Shown here: positions 29,906 through 38,307 of the stretch, piece after piece
Layout: every line of letters starts with the position of its first letter
Numbering within the stretch: the first letter of the stretch is position 1
Origin: Parcubacteria group bacterium Greene0714_7
Lineage (GTDB): Bacteria > Patescibacteriota > Minisyncoccia > Phycocordibacterales > Phycocordibacteraceae
Length of the DNA: 54,629 bases
Assembly (NCBI GenBank): GCA_007378985.1
Contig: VMHB01000003.1
Span: 92,283 to 146,911 of the forward strand
Reading direction: 5' to 3'
Program-made: the position numbers and the translations under genes
Notes under the pieces: model-generated
Seen by the model: the letters and a program-made list of their open reading frames with translations, nothing else
Database searches by the model: none
What the model was told of the DNA's origin: nothing

Positions 29906-30970
29906 TTAGCCGAGGAGCGCAAGAGAAACACCGAGAATTGCAAAAATAATAGAAAGAATCCAGTAGCGCATGGTGACTTTAGACCCTGGCCAGCCTATTG
30001 CTTCAAAGTGGTGGTGGAGTGGGGCGATTTTAAAAACTTTTTTCTTAAAAACTTTTTTTGAGAACACCTGAATAATATTTGAAAGCACTGTTACGACAAG
30101 TAATAACGCAATAATTGGTAGTGCAGGAAGTCCCCTACCTTCACCAAGGGTATCGGTCATAAATGCAATGGCAGCAACGGTGAGCGTTAAACCCATTGTG
30201 CCGGTTTCTGTCATCCAAAACCTGGCAGGAGGTACATTGAACCAAAGAAAAGCGAGGAGCGCTCCAACAATCGTTGCACAAAATGCGGCTAGGTCTATTT
30301 GGTTTTGGTGAAATGCAATAAAGGCGTATGCGGTGAAGATAGATGCAAACACAGCCCCAGACAAGCCATCAATTCCATCAATAACCCCTGATGCGTAGAG
30401 AAATAAAGAAACCAGCATGAAGAATGGTATGACAAGCCATCCTATATAGAGAGGATCGCCAAACGGCATACTAATAGAAGTTATGTCGAGTTTTGTATAG
30501 AACCACCAGCCAATACAAAAGGAAAGTACGGCAACAAATAAAAGTCGAATTTTGAGTGGAATACCTTTCTCACCATTTCGATCAACAACATCGAGAATAT
30601 CGTTAATAAGTCCGACTAATGAGCCAAGAATTAGGGTTGTGAAAGGTATCCATGTTTGAGACCGTGAAAGAAAGAGGAGTTTTGTGGTTGATGAGTTTGG
30701 GAAAATATATTGAAGAGCCCAAAGTAGAGCGATAGTAAGAATAACTGATGCCCACACAAGAATGCCTCCCATGCGTGGAGTTTTTGTTTCAGTTTCTCCG
30801 TGGAGTCTTGCGAACTCAACAGCAACCTGCCCATCGAGGGCTTTTTTCCCGGGTTGTTTTTTCCATACGCGGTACTTATAAAGGTAGTGCGTAAGAAGTG
30901 GAGCAATGGCAATACCTACCCAGAAAGCAATTACGGATGGGACAAAAACTTTAAGAAGGTCAATAATCAT
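29906..30970 (-). CDS. mraY: Phospho-MurNAc-pentapeptide translocase MraY
   Basis: The 354 residues form ten helices with family motifs: GKKALDGQVA-type early loop, GETETKTPRMGGILV, the catalytic DD-like GLINDILDVVDRNGEKG, VIDGIDGLSGAV with Asp pair, and the HHHFEAIGWP motif. It attaches UDP-MurNAc-pentapeptide to undecaprenyl phosphate to make lipid I. The start ATG is inside the stop of an eight-codon mini-ORF (ATGA), suggesting coupled initiation. First gene of the mraY-ftsW-murG run. Confidence 0.95.
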   Translation of the reverse strand: MIIDLLKVFVPSVIAFWVGIAIAPLLTHYLYKYRVWKKQPGKKALDGQVAVEFARLHGETETKTPRMGGILVWASVILTIALLWALQYIFPNSSTTKLLFLSRSQTWIPFTTLILGSLVGLINDILDVVDRNGEKGIPLKIRLLFVAVLSFCIGWWFYTKLDITSISMPFGDPLYIGWLVIPFFMLVSLFLYASGVIDGIDGLSGAVFASIFTAYAFIAFHQNQIDLAAFCATIVGALLAFLWFNVPPARFWMTETGTMGLTLTVAAIAFMTDTLGEGRGLPALPIIALLLVVTVLSNIIQVFSKKVFKKKVFKIAPLHHHFEAIGWPGSKVTMRYWILSIIFAILGVSLALLG

Positions 30971-30993
30971 AGTATGTGTGTCGAGTGATTCAT
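30967..30993 (-). CDS. Leaderless mini-ORF coupled to mraY
   Basis: Eight codons (MNHSTHIL) start six bases after TATATA (30999-31004). The TGA overlaps the mraY ATG by four bases. Probably a ribosome-loading device, not a functional peptide. Confidence 0.4.
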   Translation of the reverse strand: MNHSTHIL

Positions 30994-30998
30994 TTTAC

Positions 30999-31004
30999 TA
31001 TATA
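30999..31004 (-). promoter_or_regulatory. -10 promoter of mraY
   Basis: TATATA (or TATAGT one step further) lies 28-34 bases before mraY but exactly at leaderless distance from the mini-ORF. Confidence 0.45.
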
Positions 31005-31024
31005 GAGCCTAAACAAGGTTCTTT

Positions 31025-31960
31025 TTATTGATTTGTATTGCAGATAAGAGAGCGTCGCATGCTTGTTTTCAGTGCATTTGTTAAGGCAACCATATCAGCA
31101 TCTCGTCCCTCTCTTGTTGAACCCAAGATAACCGCAACCACTCCATGGCCTGGTAGTGGTTCAAAAGTTATCGCTAAGTTTCCTCCAGCAATGTCTGTAA
31201 AGCCTGTTTTAGAACCAATAGCACCAGGAAGAAGGGATATGACAGAGCTAGTATTTGTTCCTCGATGTTTTGTATTATCGAGCGATAAAAAAGTATCCCT
31301 AACTACTGTTGTGCCTTCAACAAGGCGTGGCTTTGTTTCAACAATATGCGCAAATAATTTCCCAATGTCACGAGCAGACCCGAAGGCTCCAGCGGAATTT
31401 TCTGAGATATCAAGACCGGTGTCATCGGCAAAAAATGTTTGAGACATTCCGAGAGATACCGCCTTTTGGTTCATGTATTGTATAAACATTTCAGATGATC
31501 CGTGTTTCTTTTTTTCTGTAGCAAGTGCAAGCGCATGAGCCCCATCGTTTGAAGACGTTACAAGTGTAAAATCTATCAGATTTTTTACTCGCCACCTTTC
31601 TCCCAACGTAAATCCCGAGTCCCCTTCTGGTGTAAGGGCATCTTTTGATATTGTGACAGTATCATCATCTTCTAATACATCAGACGCAACGAGTGCGGTC
31701 ATAAGTTTTGTGAGTGAAGCCAGAGGTAATTGAATATCAGCATTTTTTTCATACAAAACTTCCCCTGTGTCTAGGTCTTGTGCATATGCCGCTTTCCCCG
31801 TCAAAGAGAGTTGCGGAGAGAGGTTTGCGCAAAACACTGACGCAGAAACTGTTGCGCGTGAATTCTCCTTAAAAACAAGTGGCCATGCCGAAAAAATAAT
31901 TGTTCCGCTCAAAAACACTGTACTCAATAGCAATAAATTTAGGCGCGTGTTTGGATTCAT
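31025..31960 (-). CDS. D-alanyl-D-alanine carboxypeptidase, S11
   Basis: The 311 residues begin with an N-terminal signal or anchor (8-28). The three serine-type PBP motifs follow: SLTKLM with the acylating Ser and Lys, SSND (SxN), and SKTGFTDIAGG (KTG). This DacA/PBP5-type enzyme trims the terminal D-Ala from peptidoglycan stems. The ATG overlaps the scpB stop (ATGA), so it is the third gene of a scpA-scpB-dacA operon, linking chromosome segregation and wall genes. No C-terminal amphipathic anchor is visible. Confidence 0.93.
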   Translation of the reverse strand: MNPNTRLNLLLLSTVFLSGTIIFSAWPLVFKENSRATVSASVFCANLSPQLSLTGKAAYAQDLDTGEVLYEKNADIQLPLASLTKLMTALVASDVLEDDDTVTISKDALTPEGDSGFTLGERWRVKNLIDFTLVTSSNDGAHALALATEKKKHGSSEMFIQYMNQKAVSLGMSQTFFADDTGLDISENSAGAFGSARDIGKLFAHIVETKPRLVEGTTVVRDTFLSLDNTKHRGTNTSSVISLLPGAIGSKTGFTDIAGGNLAITFEPLPGHGVVAVILGSTREGRDADMVALTNALKTSMRRSLICNTNQ

Positions 31961-32532
31961 AGTGCCGGAGTGCTTTCTTCTGATGAGGTCTCTTCGCGTC
32001 CAGCAAACACCTCATCAATAGCTGATCGTGTTTCAGTGTACCCAGGAATATCAGCGAGTGTGGCAACACCTAAGTATGCAGGTAACTCTGCGGTAGCTCG
32101 ATACAAAAAACTTCGTTTGTCACTCGTATTTTCAACTCGCTCTATTAATCCTCGAATGAGGAGCGAGCGAAGTATTGAGGAGCAATTAACACCTCGGACG
32201 TACTCAATATCTGATCTTGAAATAGGCCCTCGGAAAATCACTATACTAATAGTCTCTAAACCTGCCTTACCAAGTGGACCTTCCAGTTCTTCTCGGCGCA
32301 TCTTTTCAATGAGTTCATGTGTTTCTGGTGCAGTTGCGAGAGCCACCGTGTCACCTTCGCGTACCACGCGCACTCCTCGCCCTTCCAAGGACATAGCAAG
32401 ACTCGTAATACCAATTTCTGTTTCTTCTTTTGAAAGCCCTATGTATGAGGAGAGTTCTTTAACTGTAATTGCACCACCGCGGAAAAAAAGCGCAGCCTCT
32501 ATCTCTACTTCAATTGGAGGTTTTTGTGTCAT
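31957..32532 (-). CDS. scpB: Segregation and condensation protein ScpB
   Basis: The 191 residues hold two winged-helix domains: EIEAALFFRGGAITVKELSSY and LETISIVIFRGPISRSDIEYVRG, plus the conserved LIERGLI-like LLIRGLIERV. It binds ScpA and, with SMC, condenses and segregates the chromosome. The start ATG at 32532 is one base after the scpA stop; a longer reading would overlap scpA by 38 bases and is rejected. SMC is not in the window. Confidence 0.9.
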   Translation of the reverse strand: MTQKPPIEVEIEAALFFRGGAITVKELSSYIGLSKEETEIGITSLAMSLEGRGVRVVREGDTVALATAPETHELIEKMRREELEGPLGKAGLETISIVIFRGPISRSDIEYVRGVNCSSILRSLLIRGLIERVENTSDKRSFLYRATAELPAYLGVATLADIPGYTETRSAIDEVFAGREETSSEESTPAL

Positions 32533-32533
32533 A

Positions 32534-33259
32534 TTAAAACTTTGGGGTTTTGGCGTTACCGTTGTATGCAATAGCTATCTCGCCAAATGTTTGCTCTTGC
32601 TCTACTAACACTAATCCTCGTTTAAAAAGTTCCAGCATAGCAAGAAAGCTTACTACCACTTCTCTCTTATTTACAGCGCTCGTTCCTGCAAAATCTCGGA
32701 AAGTCATTTGTATTGCACGTTCAATTCGTCCTGATAGTCGGTCTATCATTTCCTCAAGAGAGATGACTGATTTTACTGCAACTTCGTCTCGTTCAATTTC
32801 TTTTGGTGCACTTGCTAAAACACGCTCAGTAGCTTCTTGTATGCTTTGAAGCGACAAATCGTTTGATGGTGTAAAAAGAGGTTCGATATTTCGAGAGCCA
32901 GTACCAAAAAACATCCTAGAATGTAGAGTGCTTATTTCTTTGGCGGTATCTCGAAATATTTTGTACAGTGTCAAACGAAATTCTAAATCTTTAACATTCC
33001 CCTCCTCTTCTTTAGTAAGGGAAAGTACTGGGAGTAGCGAACGAGATTTTAGGAGAAGTAATGTTGCTGCAACAAGGATAAAATGAGCAGCTTGCCCTAT
33101 CGGGAATGCGACTTGGCGCTGAATATATCCTAAAAAATCATCGGCAACACTTGAAAGCGAAATATCTGAAATCAAAAGCTTCCGCTCTTCGATGAGATTC
33201 AATAGTAACTCCAATGGGCCTTCAAATTGGGGTGTTTTGATGCTAAAGCTTGTTTCCAC
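32534..33259 (-). CDS. scpA: Segregation and condensation protein ScpA (kleisin)
   Basis: The 241 residues contain kleisin landmarks: FEGPLELLLNLIEERKLLISDI at the N-terminus for the SMC neck, AAHFILVAATLLLLKSRSLLP, and a C-terminal winged helix with VVSFLAMLELFKRGLV and QEQTFGEI. It bridges the SMC heads with ScpB. The start is GTG, seven bases after an extended -10, so the message is leaderless with a non-ATG start. First gene of the scpA-scpB-dacA operon. Confidence 0.93.
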   Translation of the reverse strand: METSFSIKTPQFEGPLELLLNLIEERKLLISDISLSSVADDFLGYIQRQVAFPIGQAAHFILVAATLLLLKSRSLLPVLSLTKEEEGNVKDLEFRLTLYKIFRDTAKEISTLHSRMFFGTGSRNIEPLFTPSNDLSLQSIQEATERVLASAPKEIERDEVAVKSVISLEEMIDRLSGRIERAIQMTFRDFAGTSAVNKREVVVSFLAMLELFKRGLVLVEQEQTFGEIAIAYNGNAKTPKF

Positions 33260-33265
33260 GGAGTA

Positions 33266-33274
33266 ACTATATCA
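33266..33274 (-). promoter_or_regulatory. Extended -10 promoter of scpA
   Basis: On the minus strand TGA-TATAGT ends seven bases before the GTG start. Confidence 0.65.
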
Positions 33275-33354
33275 TGCAAGAAATAGGGCTTTTAAGACTG
33301 TATAAGTCCGTAAGTAGAGCTCCGTATTCATTTTTGTTTTAGAAATACTACGGA

Positions 33355-33360
33355 TATACT
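33355..33360 (+). promoter_or_regulatory. -10 promoter of the leucyl aminopeptidase gene
   Basis: TATACT ends seven bases before ATG 33367. It is divergent from scpA; both genes would be leaderless. Confidence 0.6.
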
Positions 33361-33366
33361 ATCTAT

Positions 33367-34749
33367 ATGAAAATAGAATTCATTGAACCCAAAGGCGCCG
33401 TGTCTGTTGACCTTGTTGCTGGTGACGCTACCAGAGTGGTTGAAGACGCGCACGGTGTTGTTGTATTAAAAATAGGTATTGGAAAAGTTGACGAAATAAC
33501 GCGTCGGAAACTTGTAACCATTTCACGAAAAGTTATACGCATTGCCAATGAACACCGATTTAGTGCTCTCTCTATCCCCTTCCTCGATTTTCAATTTGCA
33601 GGAACAAAGGACATTTCTGACCATGAGCTTGGACGTATTCTTGCGGAAAATTTTGAAATGGCAAATTATGAGTTTCGGAAATACAAAACTCCACCTAAGG
33701 AAGGTTTCCCGACAATACAATCAATTTATATTCAAGGGGCAACCACAGACGCTAAGAAGGGTTTTAAGGAAGGGAAAATAATTGCCACTGAGATTAACTA
33801 CTGTCGTGATCTTGCCAATACACCTGGTGGTGACATGACGCCTACCATTCTTGCGAACAGTGCCAAGCTTCAACTTAAAGGTACCTCTGCAACCGTTACA
33901 GTCCTTTCTGTTGCTGAAATTAAAAAGCTTAAAATGGGTCTTATTTTAGGTGTCGATAAAGGTTCTATAGAGCCGGCAAAATTTATTATTGTTGAGTACT
34001 GGGGTGCAGGAAAAACTAGTAAGGAAAAACCAATTGTTCTTGTGGGTAAAGGTATTACCTTTGATACAGGTGGCATTAACTTGAAGCCCTCTGATGCATT
34101 AATGGGTATGAATCACGACATGGCGGGCGGTGCGTCAGTCATTGCTACGGTCGCTATTATTGCAAAGTTAAAGTTGAAGAAAAATGTTATCGCACTTGTT
34201 CCTGCTGTTGAAAATGCCGTTTCAGGTTCTGCGTATCGCCCTGGCGACATACTACGTGCGATGAATGGCAAGACTGTTGAAATATTCAATACTGATGCGG
34301 AAGGCAGGCTTATTTTAGGCGATGCTCTTACCTATGCTGAGCGATACGATCCACGACTTGTTATTGATGTTGCAACACTTACTGGGGCTGCTCTTGTTGC
34401 GCTTGGTAAACGAGCTTCCGCTATTATGACGAGAACGCCATCCTTAGAAAATCTACTTCGTGATCTTGGAGAAAAATCAGGGGAATATGTGTGGCCACTT
34501 CCCCTCTGGAAAGAGTACGAGGCAGAAGTTCGAGGTATTCATGCTGACCTTGCAAATGCCACAGTTGGAAGACCTGGCGGTGGAACAATTAATGGCGGAA
34601 TATTCTTAGCACAGTTTGCTGAAAAATTTCCACAATGGGCACACATCGACATTGCGCCTCGTATGGAGTCTATTCCTGACGATATGCTCGCAAAAGGCGC
34701 AACTGGTACGCCTATCCGTCTCCTCGTTCGCCTGATTGAAACTTTCTAA
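33367..34749 (+). CDS. pepA: Leucyl aminopeptidase, M17
   Basis: The 460 residues have a variable N-domain (1-150) and the M17 catalytic domain. Metal and active-site motifs are GKGITFDTGGINLKPS (Lys and Asp), MNHDMAGGASV (Asp) and the signature NTDAEGRLILGDAL. The late segment LWKEYEAEVRGIHADLAN is also family-typical. These hexameric two-metal enzymes release N-terminal residues from peptides; E. coli PepA also binds DNA in Xer recombination, which cannot be inferred here. It is monocistronic and leaderless, followed by a weak terminator and a long palindrome. Confidence 0.95.
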   Translation: MKIEFIEPKGAVSVDLVAGDATRVVEDAHGVVVLKIGIGKVDEITRRKLVTISRKVIRIANEHRFSALSIPFLDFQFAGTKDISDHELGRILAENFEMANYEFRKYKTPPKEGFPTIQSIYIQGATTDAKKGFKEGKIIATEINYCRDLANTPGGDMTPTILANSAKLQLKGTSATVTVLSVAEIKKLKMGLILGVDKGSIEPAKFIIVEYWGAGKTSKEKPIVLVGKGITFDTGGINLKPSDALMGMNHDMAGGASVIATVAIIAKLKLKKNVIALVPAVENAVSGSAYRPGDILRAMNGKTVEIFNTDAEGRLILGDALTYAERYDPRLVIDVATLTGAALVALGKRASAIMTRTPSLENLLRDLGEKSGEYVWPLPLWKEYEAEVRGIHADLANATVGRPGGGTINGGIFLAQFAEKFPQWAHIDIAPRMESIPDDMLAKGATGTPIRLLVRLIETF

Positions 34750-34757
34750 ATTTTCAT

Positions 34758-34790
34758 CAGACCAATCCTTTCTCTTAGTCTGGGTTTTTT
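34758..34790 (+). terminator. Probable terminator of pepA
   Basis: CAGAC / GTCTG stem with a 15-base loop and GGGTTTTTT tail. Short stem, so moderate confidence. Confidence 0.5.
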
Positions 34791-34836
34791 GACCGTAGGC
34801 TTTTAGTGCACCACACCTTCAATCGTTCTGTATATA

Positions 34837-34883
34837 AAGTGATTTGATATATCATATCAGTGATATGATATATCAAATCACTT
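34837..34883. repeat. 47-base perfect palindrome with operator-like core
   Basis: 23-base arms around one G. Each arm contains GATATATCATATCA, the half-core of the 18-base palindrome upstream of the TrpR-like gene. It includes that gene's stop codon, and a T-run (CTTCTTTTTT) follows on the plus strand. Confidence 0.85.
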
Positions 34884-35300
34884 CTTTTTTAATTTGTCAG
34901 CAATATTGAAAAGTAGAAAGTGGAGTGGGTATTTACGTTTCAAGTTTTGCCAATTCTTTTTTGATTCAGTTTTTTTCAAACGCTCATCAAAAGCACGATT
35001 CATGCCTGTAATTGCCTTTTCATACCCAGGCATTTGGTCTTGGAGCCAACGCTTCACCTTTGCTACGGTATCTAAGCCAACACCCATCTCTTCTGAGATT
35101 GTCCGACTACTCTGCCCCTCAAGCAGGCTTTGTGCAATAAGAATGCGTCTTCCCAGCATGATGCGCTCACTCTCCGTCAAGAGATCCTTCAGAAAAGCCT
35201 TCATGACATCACGCCCCTTGAGGGAACCAGCGGACGTGTACAGTGCATCAAGAATTTTTATTCTATCCGTGTCATTCAAATTTTTTGCCTGTACTTTCAT
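34878..35300 (-). CDS. TrpR-like (YerC-type) DNA-binding regulator
   Basis: The 140 residues start from ATG 35300; a GTG at 35327 is in frame. The all-helical core FLKDLLTESERIMLGRRILIAQ then LLEGQSSRTISEEMGVGLDTVAKV is the Trp-repressor superfamily helix-turn-helix. The C-terminal extension is basic (LKRKYPLHFLLFNIADKLKKK). Relatives include TrpR and YerC, whose ligands vary. A perfect 18-base palindrome lies just upstream, and the same core recurs at the 3' end, which suggests autoregulation. No tryptophan genes are adjacent, although trpS lies 2 kb away. Confidence 0.82.
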   Translation of the reverse strand: MKVQAKNLNDTDRIKILDALYTSAGSLKGRDVMKAFLKDLLTESERIMLGRRILIAQSLLEGQSSRTISEEMGVGLDTVAKVKRWLQDQMPGYEKAITGMNRAFDERLKKTESKKNWQNLKRKYPLHFLLFNIADKLKKK

Positions 35301-35332
35301 ACTTTTCGTACATAATGGTTTATCCACCTTCC

Positions 35333-35350
35333 GATATGATATATCATATC
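35333..35350. promoter_or_regulatory. Operator-like 18-base palindrome
   Basis: GATATGATATATCATATC reads the same on both strands. It lies 33 bases before ATG 35300, overlapping the -35 region of a possible -10 (CATTAT, 35312-35317). Confidence 0.6.
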
Positions 35351-35419
35351 ACTCACTACTCTACCAAAAATCACCACTCCAGCTCAAAGCTGTCTCTGAG
35401 AAAAGAATCACTCCTTGGT

Positions 35420-36772
35420 CTAGTTCGCGGTAGGGCCGGTTTGATTTAAGGATGAGTCTATGCGATGCATATCTCGAGGAAACATGGTTGCTTCACGAAT
35501 GTTTTCAAGACCCAAGATTTGCATAGTCATTCGTTCAACGCCAAAAGCAAAACCTCCTTCAGGTGGAACACCATAGCGGAACGCTTCAAGGAACATGCTG
35601 ATTTTCTCTGGGTCCATCCCCCACTCCTTCACGTGCTTCATAAGCTGTGCGTAGTCATTGATACGACGTCCACCTGAAAGCCACTCTCGCCCACGGCACA
35701 ATAGGTCTACCCCTTCATTAAACTCAGGGTTTTCAGGGTTCGGGTATACATAGAAGGGCTTTTGTTTTGTTGGGTAGCCATACACGTACACGAAATCAGA
35801 GCCTGTTTCGCCCTTAACAATCTCGCAAAGGATTCGCTCATCTTCTGCATTCAAATCTTTATCGCCACGCACATCTCGTCCGTTGAATGCAAAAATTTTA
35901 TCCTGCGCCTCCGTTAAGGTCACGGTGGGTGTGTGTTCGATAAGTACTGGCAGTTCTGCCTTGAGGTGCAGAAGCTCAGCAGCACAGCGCTCTTCCAATT
36001 GCTTTAAAATGTATCGCACTGTGTTTTCAGACATGTCACGTATGTCTTCCCAAGACTTAATGAATGCCCACTCTGCGTCAAGCGAAACCACTTCTGTGAG
36101 GTGGCGAGTGGTGGCGGATGGCTCTGCACGGAATATCTTGTTAACTGAAAAGACACGCTCGAACGCTGTCATTACAATTTGTTTATAGAGCTGTGGTGAC
36201 TGAGAAAGATAGGCTTTCTTACCAAAATACTGAACCTCAAATACCTCGGCTCCACCTTCAGCAGTTGCCGGAGTAATTGACGGCGCTTGAAATTCAAGGA
36301 AATCTTGCGACTTCATGTATTCACGGAACGAGTCAATGATGACGGCCTGTATTTTGAAAATTGCTTGATTACGCGAATGACGAAGTGTCAATGCACGATG
36401 ATCGAGTTCAGTTGTAAGGTCGAGATTGTAGCCCGATTCAGACATATCAAAGGGCAAGGCTTCGGCCTCAGCGAGAACTTTTATTTCGAGTACTTCGAGT
36501 TCGATACTACCGTTTTGTACTTTCTCGTTTACGTTTTTGGGAGGACGGGCATTCACTTTTGCATTCACTTCAACCACGTATTCATGACGCAATGTCTTTG
36601 CGGTTTCGAGTGCAGAGCTTGCTGGCAATACAACTCCCTGCACTTTGCCAGAGCGATCACGGAAGTCGAAGAAAATCATTTTTCCTTGATCACGACGAAC
36701 ATCCACCCAACCTTGAATTGATACCTCCCTTTCAATATGTTCTGGCAAGTTTTTTATTAATATTCTTTCCAT
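35420..36772 (-). CDS. aspS: Aspartyl-tRNA synthetase, archaeal type
   Basis: The 450 residues comprise an OB-fold anticodon domain (VSIQGWVDVRRDQGKMIFFD) and a class II core with motif 2 FRAEPSATTRHLTEV and motif 3 GGFAFGVERMTMQIL. The MFPRDMHRI ending points to AspRS rather than AsnRS. The bacterial GAD insertion is absent and the total length fits the archaeal/eukaryotic AspRS group. Such enzymes are often non-discriminating and charge tRNAAsn as well, which then needs GatCAB amidation. An archaeal-like AsnRS remains the alternative. Confidence 0.85.
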   Translation of the reverse strand: MERILIKNLPEHIEREVSIQGWVDVRRDQGKMIFFDFRDRSGKVQGVVLPASSALETAKTLRHEYVVEVNAKVNARPPKNVNEKVQNGSIELEVLEIKVLAEAEALPFDMSESGYNLDLTTELDHRALTLRHSRNQAIFKIQAVIIDSFREYMKSQDFLEFQAPSITPATAEGGAEVFEVQYFGKKAYLSQSPQLYKQIVMTAFERVFSVNKIFRAEPSATTRHLTEVVSLDAEWAFIKSWEDIRDMSENTVRYILKQLEERCAAELLHLKAELPVLIEHTPTVTLTEAQDKIFAFNGRDVRGDKDLNAEDERILCEIVKGETGSDFVYVYGYPTKQKPFYVYPNPENPEFNEGVDLLCRGREWLSGGRRINDYAQLMKHVKEWGMDPEKISMFLEAFRYGVPPEGGFAFGVERMTMQILGLENIREATMFPRDMHRIDSSLNQTGPTAN

Positions 36773-36786
36773 ATTGTTTTGATATT

Positions 36787-36822
36787 TAACTAAACCCTAT
36801 ACGCTAAACGCTAACCACTTCC
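36787..36822. repeat. Family B telomere-like array
   Basis: ACTAAACCCTATACGCTAAA and CGCTAACCAC fill the trpS-aspS gap. Confidence 0.7.
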
Positions 36823-37769
36823 TATAATGTCACTCCGACCTTTTTTCTCACCTCAGCCATTTTCGCGGAAGCAAGAGTGCGAGCTTTCTCGCCCCCTTCT
36901 TTTAATACGAGCCTTACATCCTCGTCGGAGATTGAGGCACGCTTCTCACGCATAGGGGCGATATAGGTGTCGATGTCTTCGATCAACGCCTCTTTAAGGT
37001 CTTTATATTTTCCTTTCTTCTCTTCATAAAGAGGCGTGAGTTCAGCGTCGGTCTTGTAGAGGGTATGTATCGCATACACATGCTCCGGCTTGTCGCCAGA
37101 CGAATCCGTTACGATAGACATCACGGCTTTTTGTATTTCATCTCGGGTGGCAAAAAGCGGAATTGTGTTTTTGTAACTCTTTGACATTTTTTGTCCATCA
37201 GTTCCGGGCACTACCCCCACCGTTTTACTTATCAACTCTTGCGGTTCCTTGAAGGTTGTACCGTAGGCGTTGTTAAATTTAGCAGCCGCTTCACGTGCAT
37301 ACTCGACGTGCTGGCGCTGATCTTCCCCTACCGGCACGATATCTGTGTCATACAAAAGAATGTCAGCGGCCATAAGCATTGGGTAGGTGAAAAGTCCGGC
37401 GTTTGCCTCGAGCCCTTTTGCAACTTTATCTTTATATGCATGTCCCAACTCTAAAAAGGATACCGTTACAAGGCAATCAAATATCCAGGCGAGCTCGGCG
37501 TGCTCAGGAACGCTCGATTGCTGGAAGAGAATGGCGTTATCAAGATTCAGTCCTGCGGCAAAATAATCTTTTGCATTTTCAACGATACTCTTTCGAAGTT
37601 CTTCCGGATTCCTGACGCTTGTGAGGGCATGGTAGTCCGCTACCATCAGAAGTCCTTCGTGGTCGGTGAAGAGGTCAACGATGGGTTTGATGGTGCCGAA
37701 GTAGTTGCCAATATGAAGAGCTCCAGATGGCTGAAGGCCAGTGAGGAGTCTCTTTTTCTTTTCTGACAT
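36822..37769 (-). CDS. trpS: Tryptophanyl-tRNA synthetase
   Basis: The 315-residue class I enzyme has its HIGH motif in GLQPSGALHIGNYFG and KMSKS in GQKMSKSYKNTI. Between them are MLMAADILLYDTDIVPVGEDQRQH, the usual TrpRS specificity and dimer region. The start is ATG 37769 (MSEKKKRLL) because an extended -10 ends eight bases upstream; the longer frame to 37817 would include that promoter. It precedes aspS on the opposite side of a family B array; both read leftward. Confidence 0.96.
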   Translation of the reverse strand: MSEKKKRLLTGLQPSGALHIGNYFGTIKPIVDLFTDHEGLLMVADYHALTSVRNPEELRKSIVENAKDYFAAGLNLDNAILFQQSSVPEHAELAWIFDCLVTVSFLELGHAYKDKVAKGLEANAGLFTYPMLMAADILLYDTDIVPVGEDQRQHVEYAREAAAKFNNAYGTTFKEPQELISKTVGVVPGTDGQKMSKSYKNTIPLFATRDEIQKAVMSIVTDSSGDKPEHVYAIHTLYKTDAELTPLYEEKKGKYKDLKEALIEDIDTYIAPMREKRASISDEDVRLVLKEGGEKARTLASAKMAEVRKKVGVTL

Positions 37770-37776
37770 GCTGTCA

Positions 37777-37785
37777 ATAATAGCA
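37777..37785 (-). promoter_or_regulatory. Extended -10 promoter of trpS
   Basis: On the minus strand TGC-TATTAT ends eight bases before ATG 37769. Confidence 0.7.
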
Positions 37786-37821
37786 GAAAATGATCTAATT
37801 TTCAGAATCTCCCCCATTCAA

Positions 37822-37850
37822 AACAAAAGACCCTTTTGGGGTCTTTTGTT
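37822..37850. terminator. Terminator after the Lys-rich gene
   Basis: AACAAAAGACCC / GGGTCTTTTGTT, a 12-base stem with A/T-rich ends, between 37869 and the trpS promoter. Confidence 0.8.
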
Positions 37851-37868
37851 AGCGAGCAGTGTGTTTGA

Positions 37869-38273
37869 TTATTTTGAAGCCTTCTTAGCTTTGACTGATT
37901 TCTTAGCTGAACCAGCTTTTTTTGGTGCTGATTTCTTCGTTGCCTTATGTGCTTTTTGAATATGACTCCATGAGCTTTTCAATTCACGGGCAACCTTGCT
38001 TACTTCGTCCGCTGTTGAGTCTTTCATTGAAGCATAGCGCTTCATTACTTCGTCAACGATTTTCAAATATACAGCGCGATCAATAGCCGCCATTTTTTCT
38101 ACAGCCTCCATTACTTCAGCGCGAGCTTTGAGCATCCAGCTTTTTGCCATCTTACGATGCTTTGCTGAGTGTTTAGCACCATAAAGCCAATATGCCCCTA
38201 CTGCTGCAGCAGCCGCTGCAGTTACGCCTGCAGCAATGCCTACCTTCATTCCTAGATTATTTTTTTGTTCCAT
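37869..38273 (-). CDS. Membrane-anchored protein with histone-like Lys tail
   Basis: The 134 residues begin with a membrane helix (10-29, Ala/Gly rich, YtxH-like). A helical middle (KSWMLKARAEVMEAVEKMAAI) and an Ala/Lys/Ser C-terminal tail (SAPKKAGSAKKSVKAKKASK) follow. The tail resembles histone H1-type or ribosome-binding basic tails and suggests nucleic-acid or polyanion binding at the membrane, an inference from composition. It is preceded on the same strand by another small membrane protein. Confidence 0.65.
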   Translation of the reverse strand: MEQKNNLGMKVGIAAGVTAAAAAAVGAYWLYGAKHSAKHRKMAKSWMLKARAEVMEAVEKMAAIDRAVYLKIVDEVMKRYASMKDSTADEVSKVARELKSSWSHIQKAHKATKKSAPKKAGSAKKSVKAKKASK

Positions 38274-38307
38274 TGCTGTTTTATTATTTTAATATTTTTC
38301 AATTATA

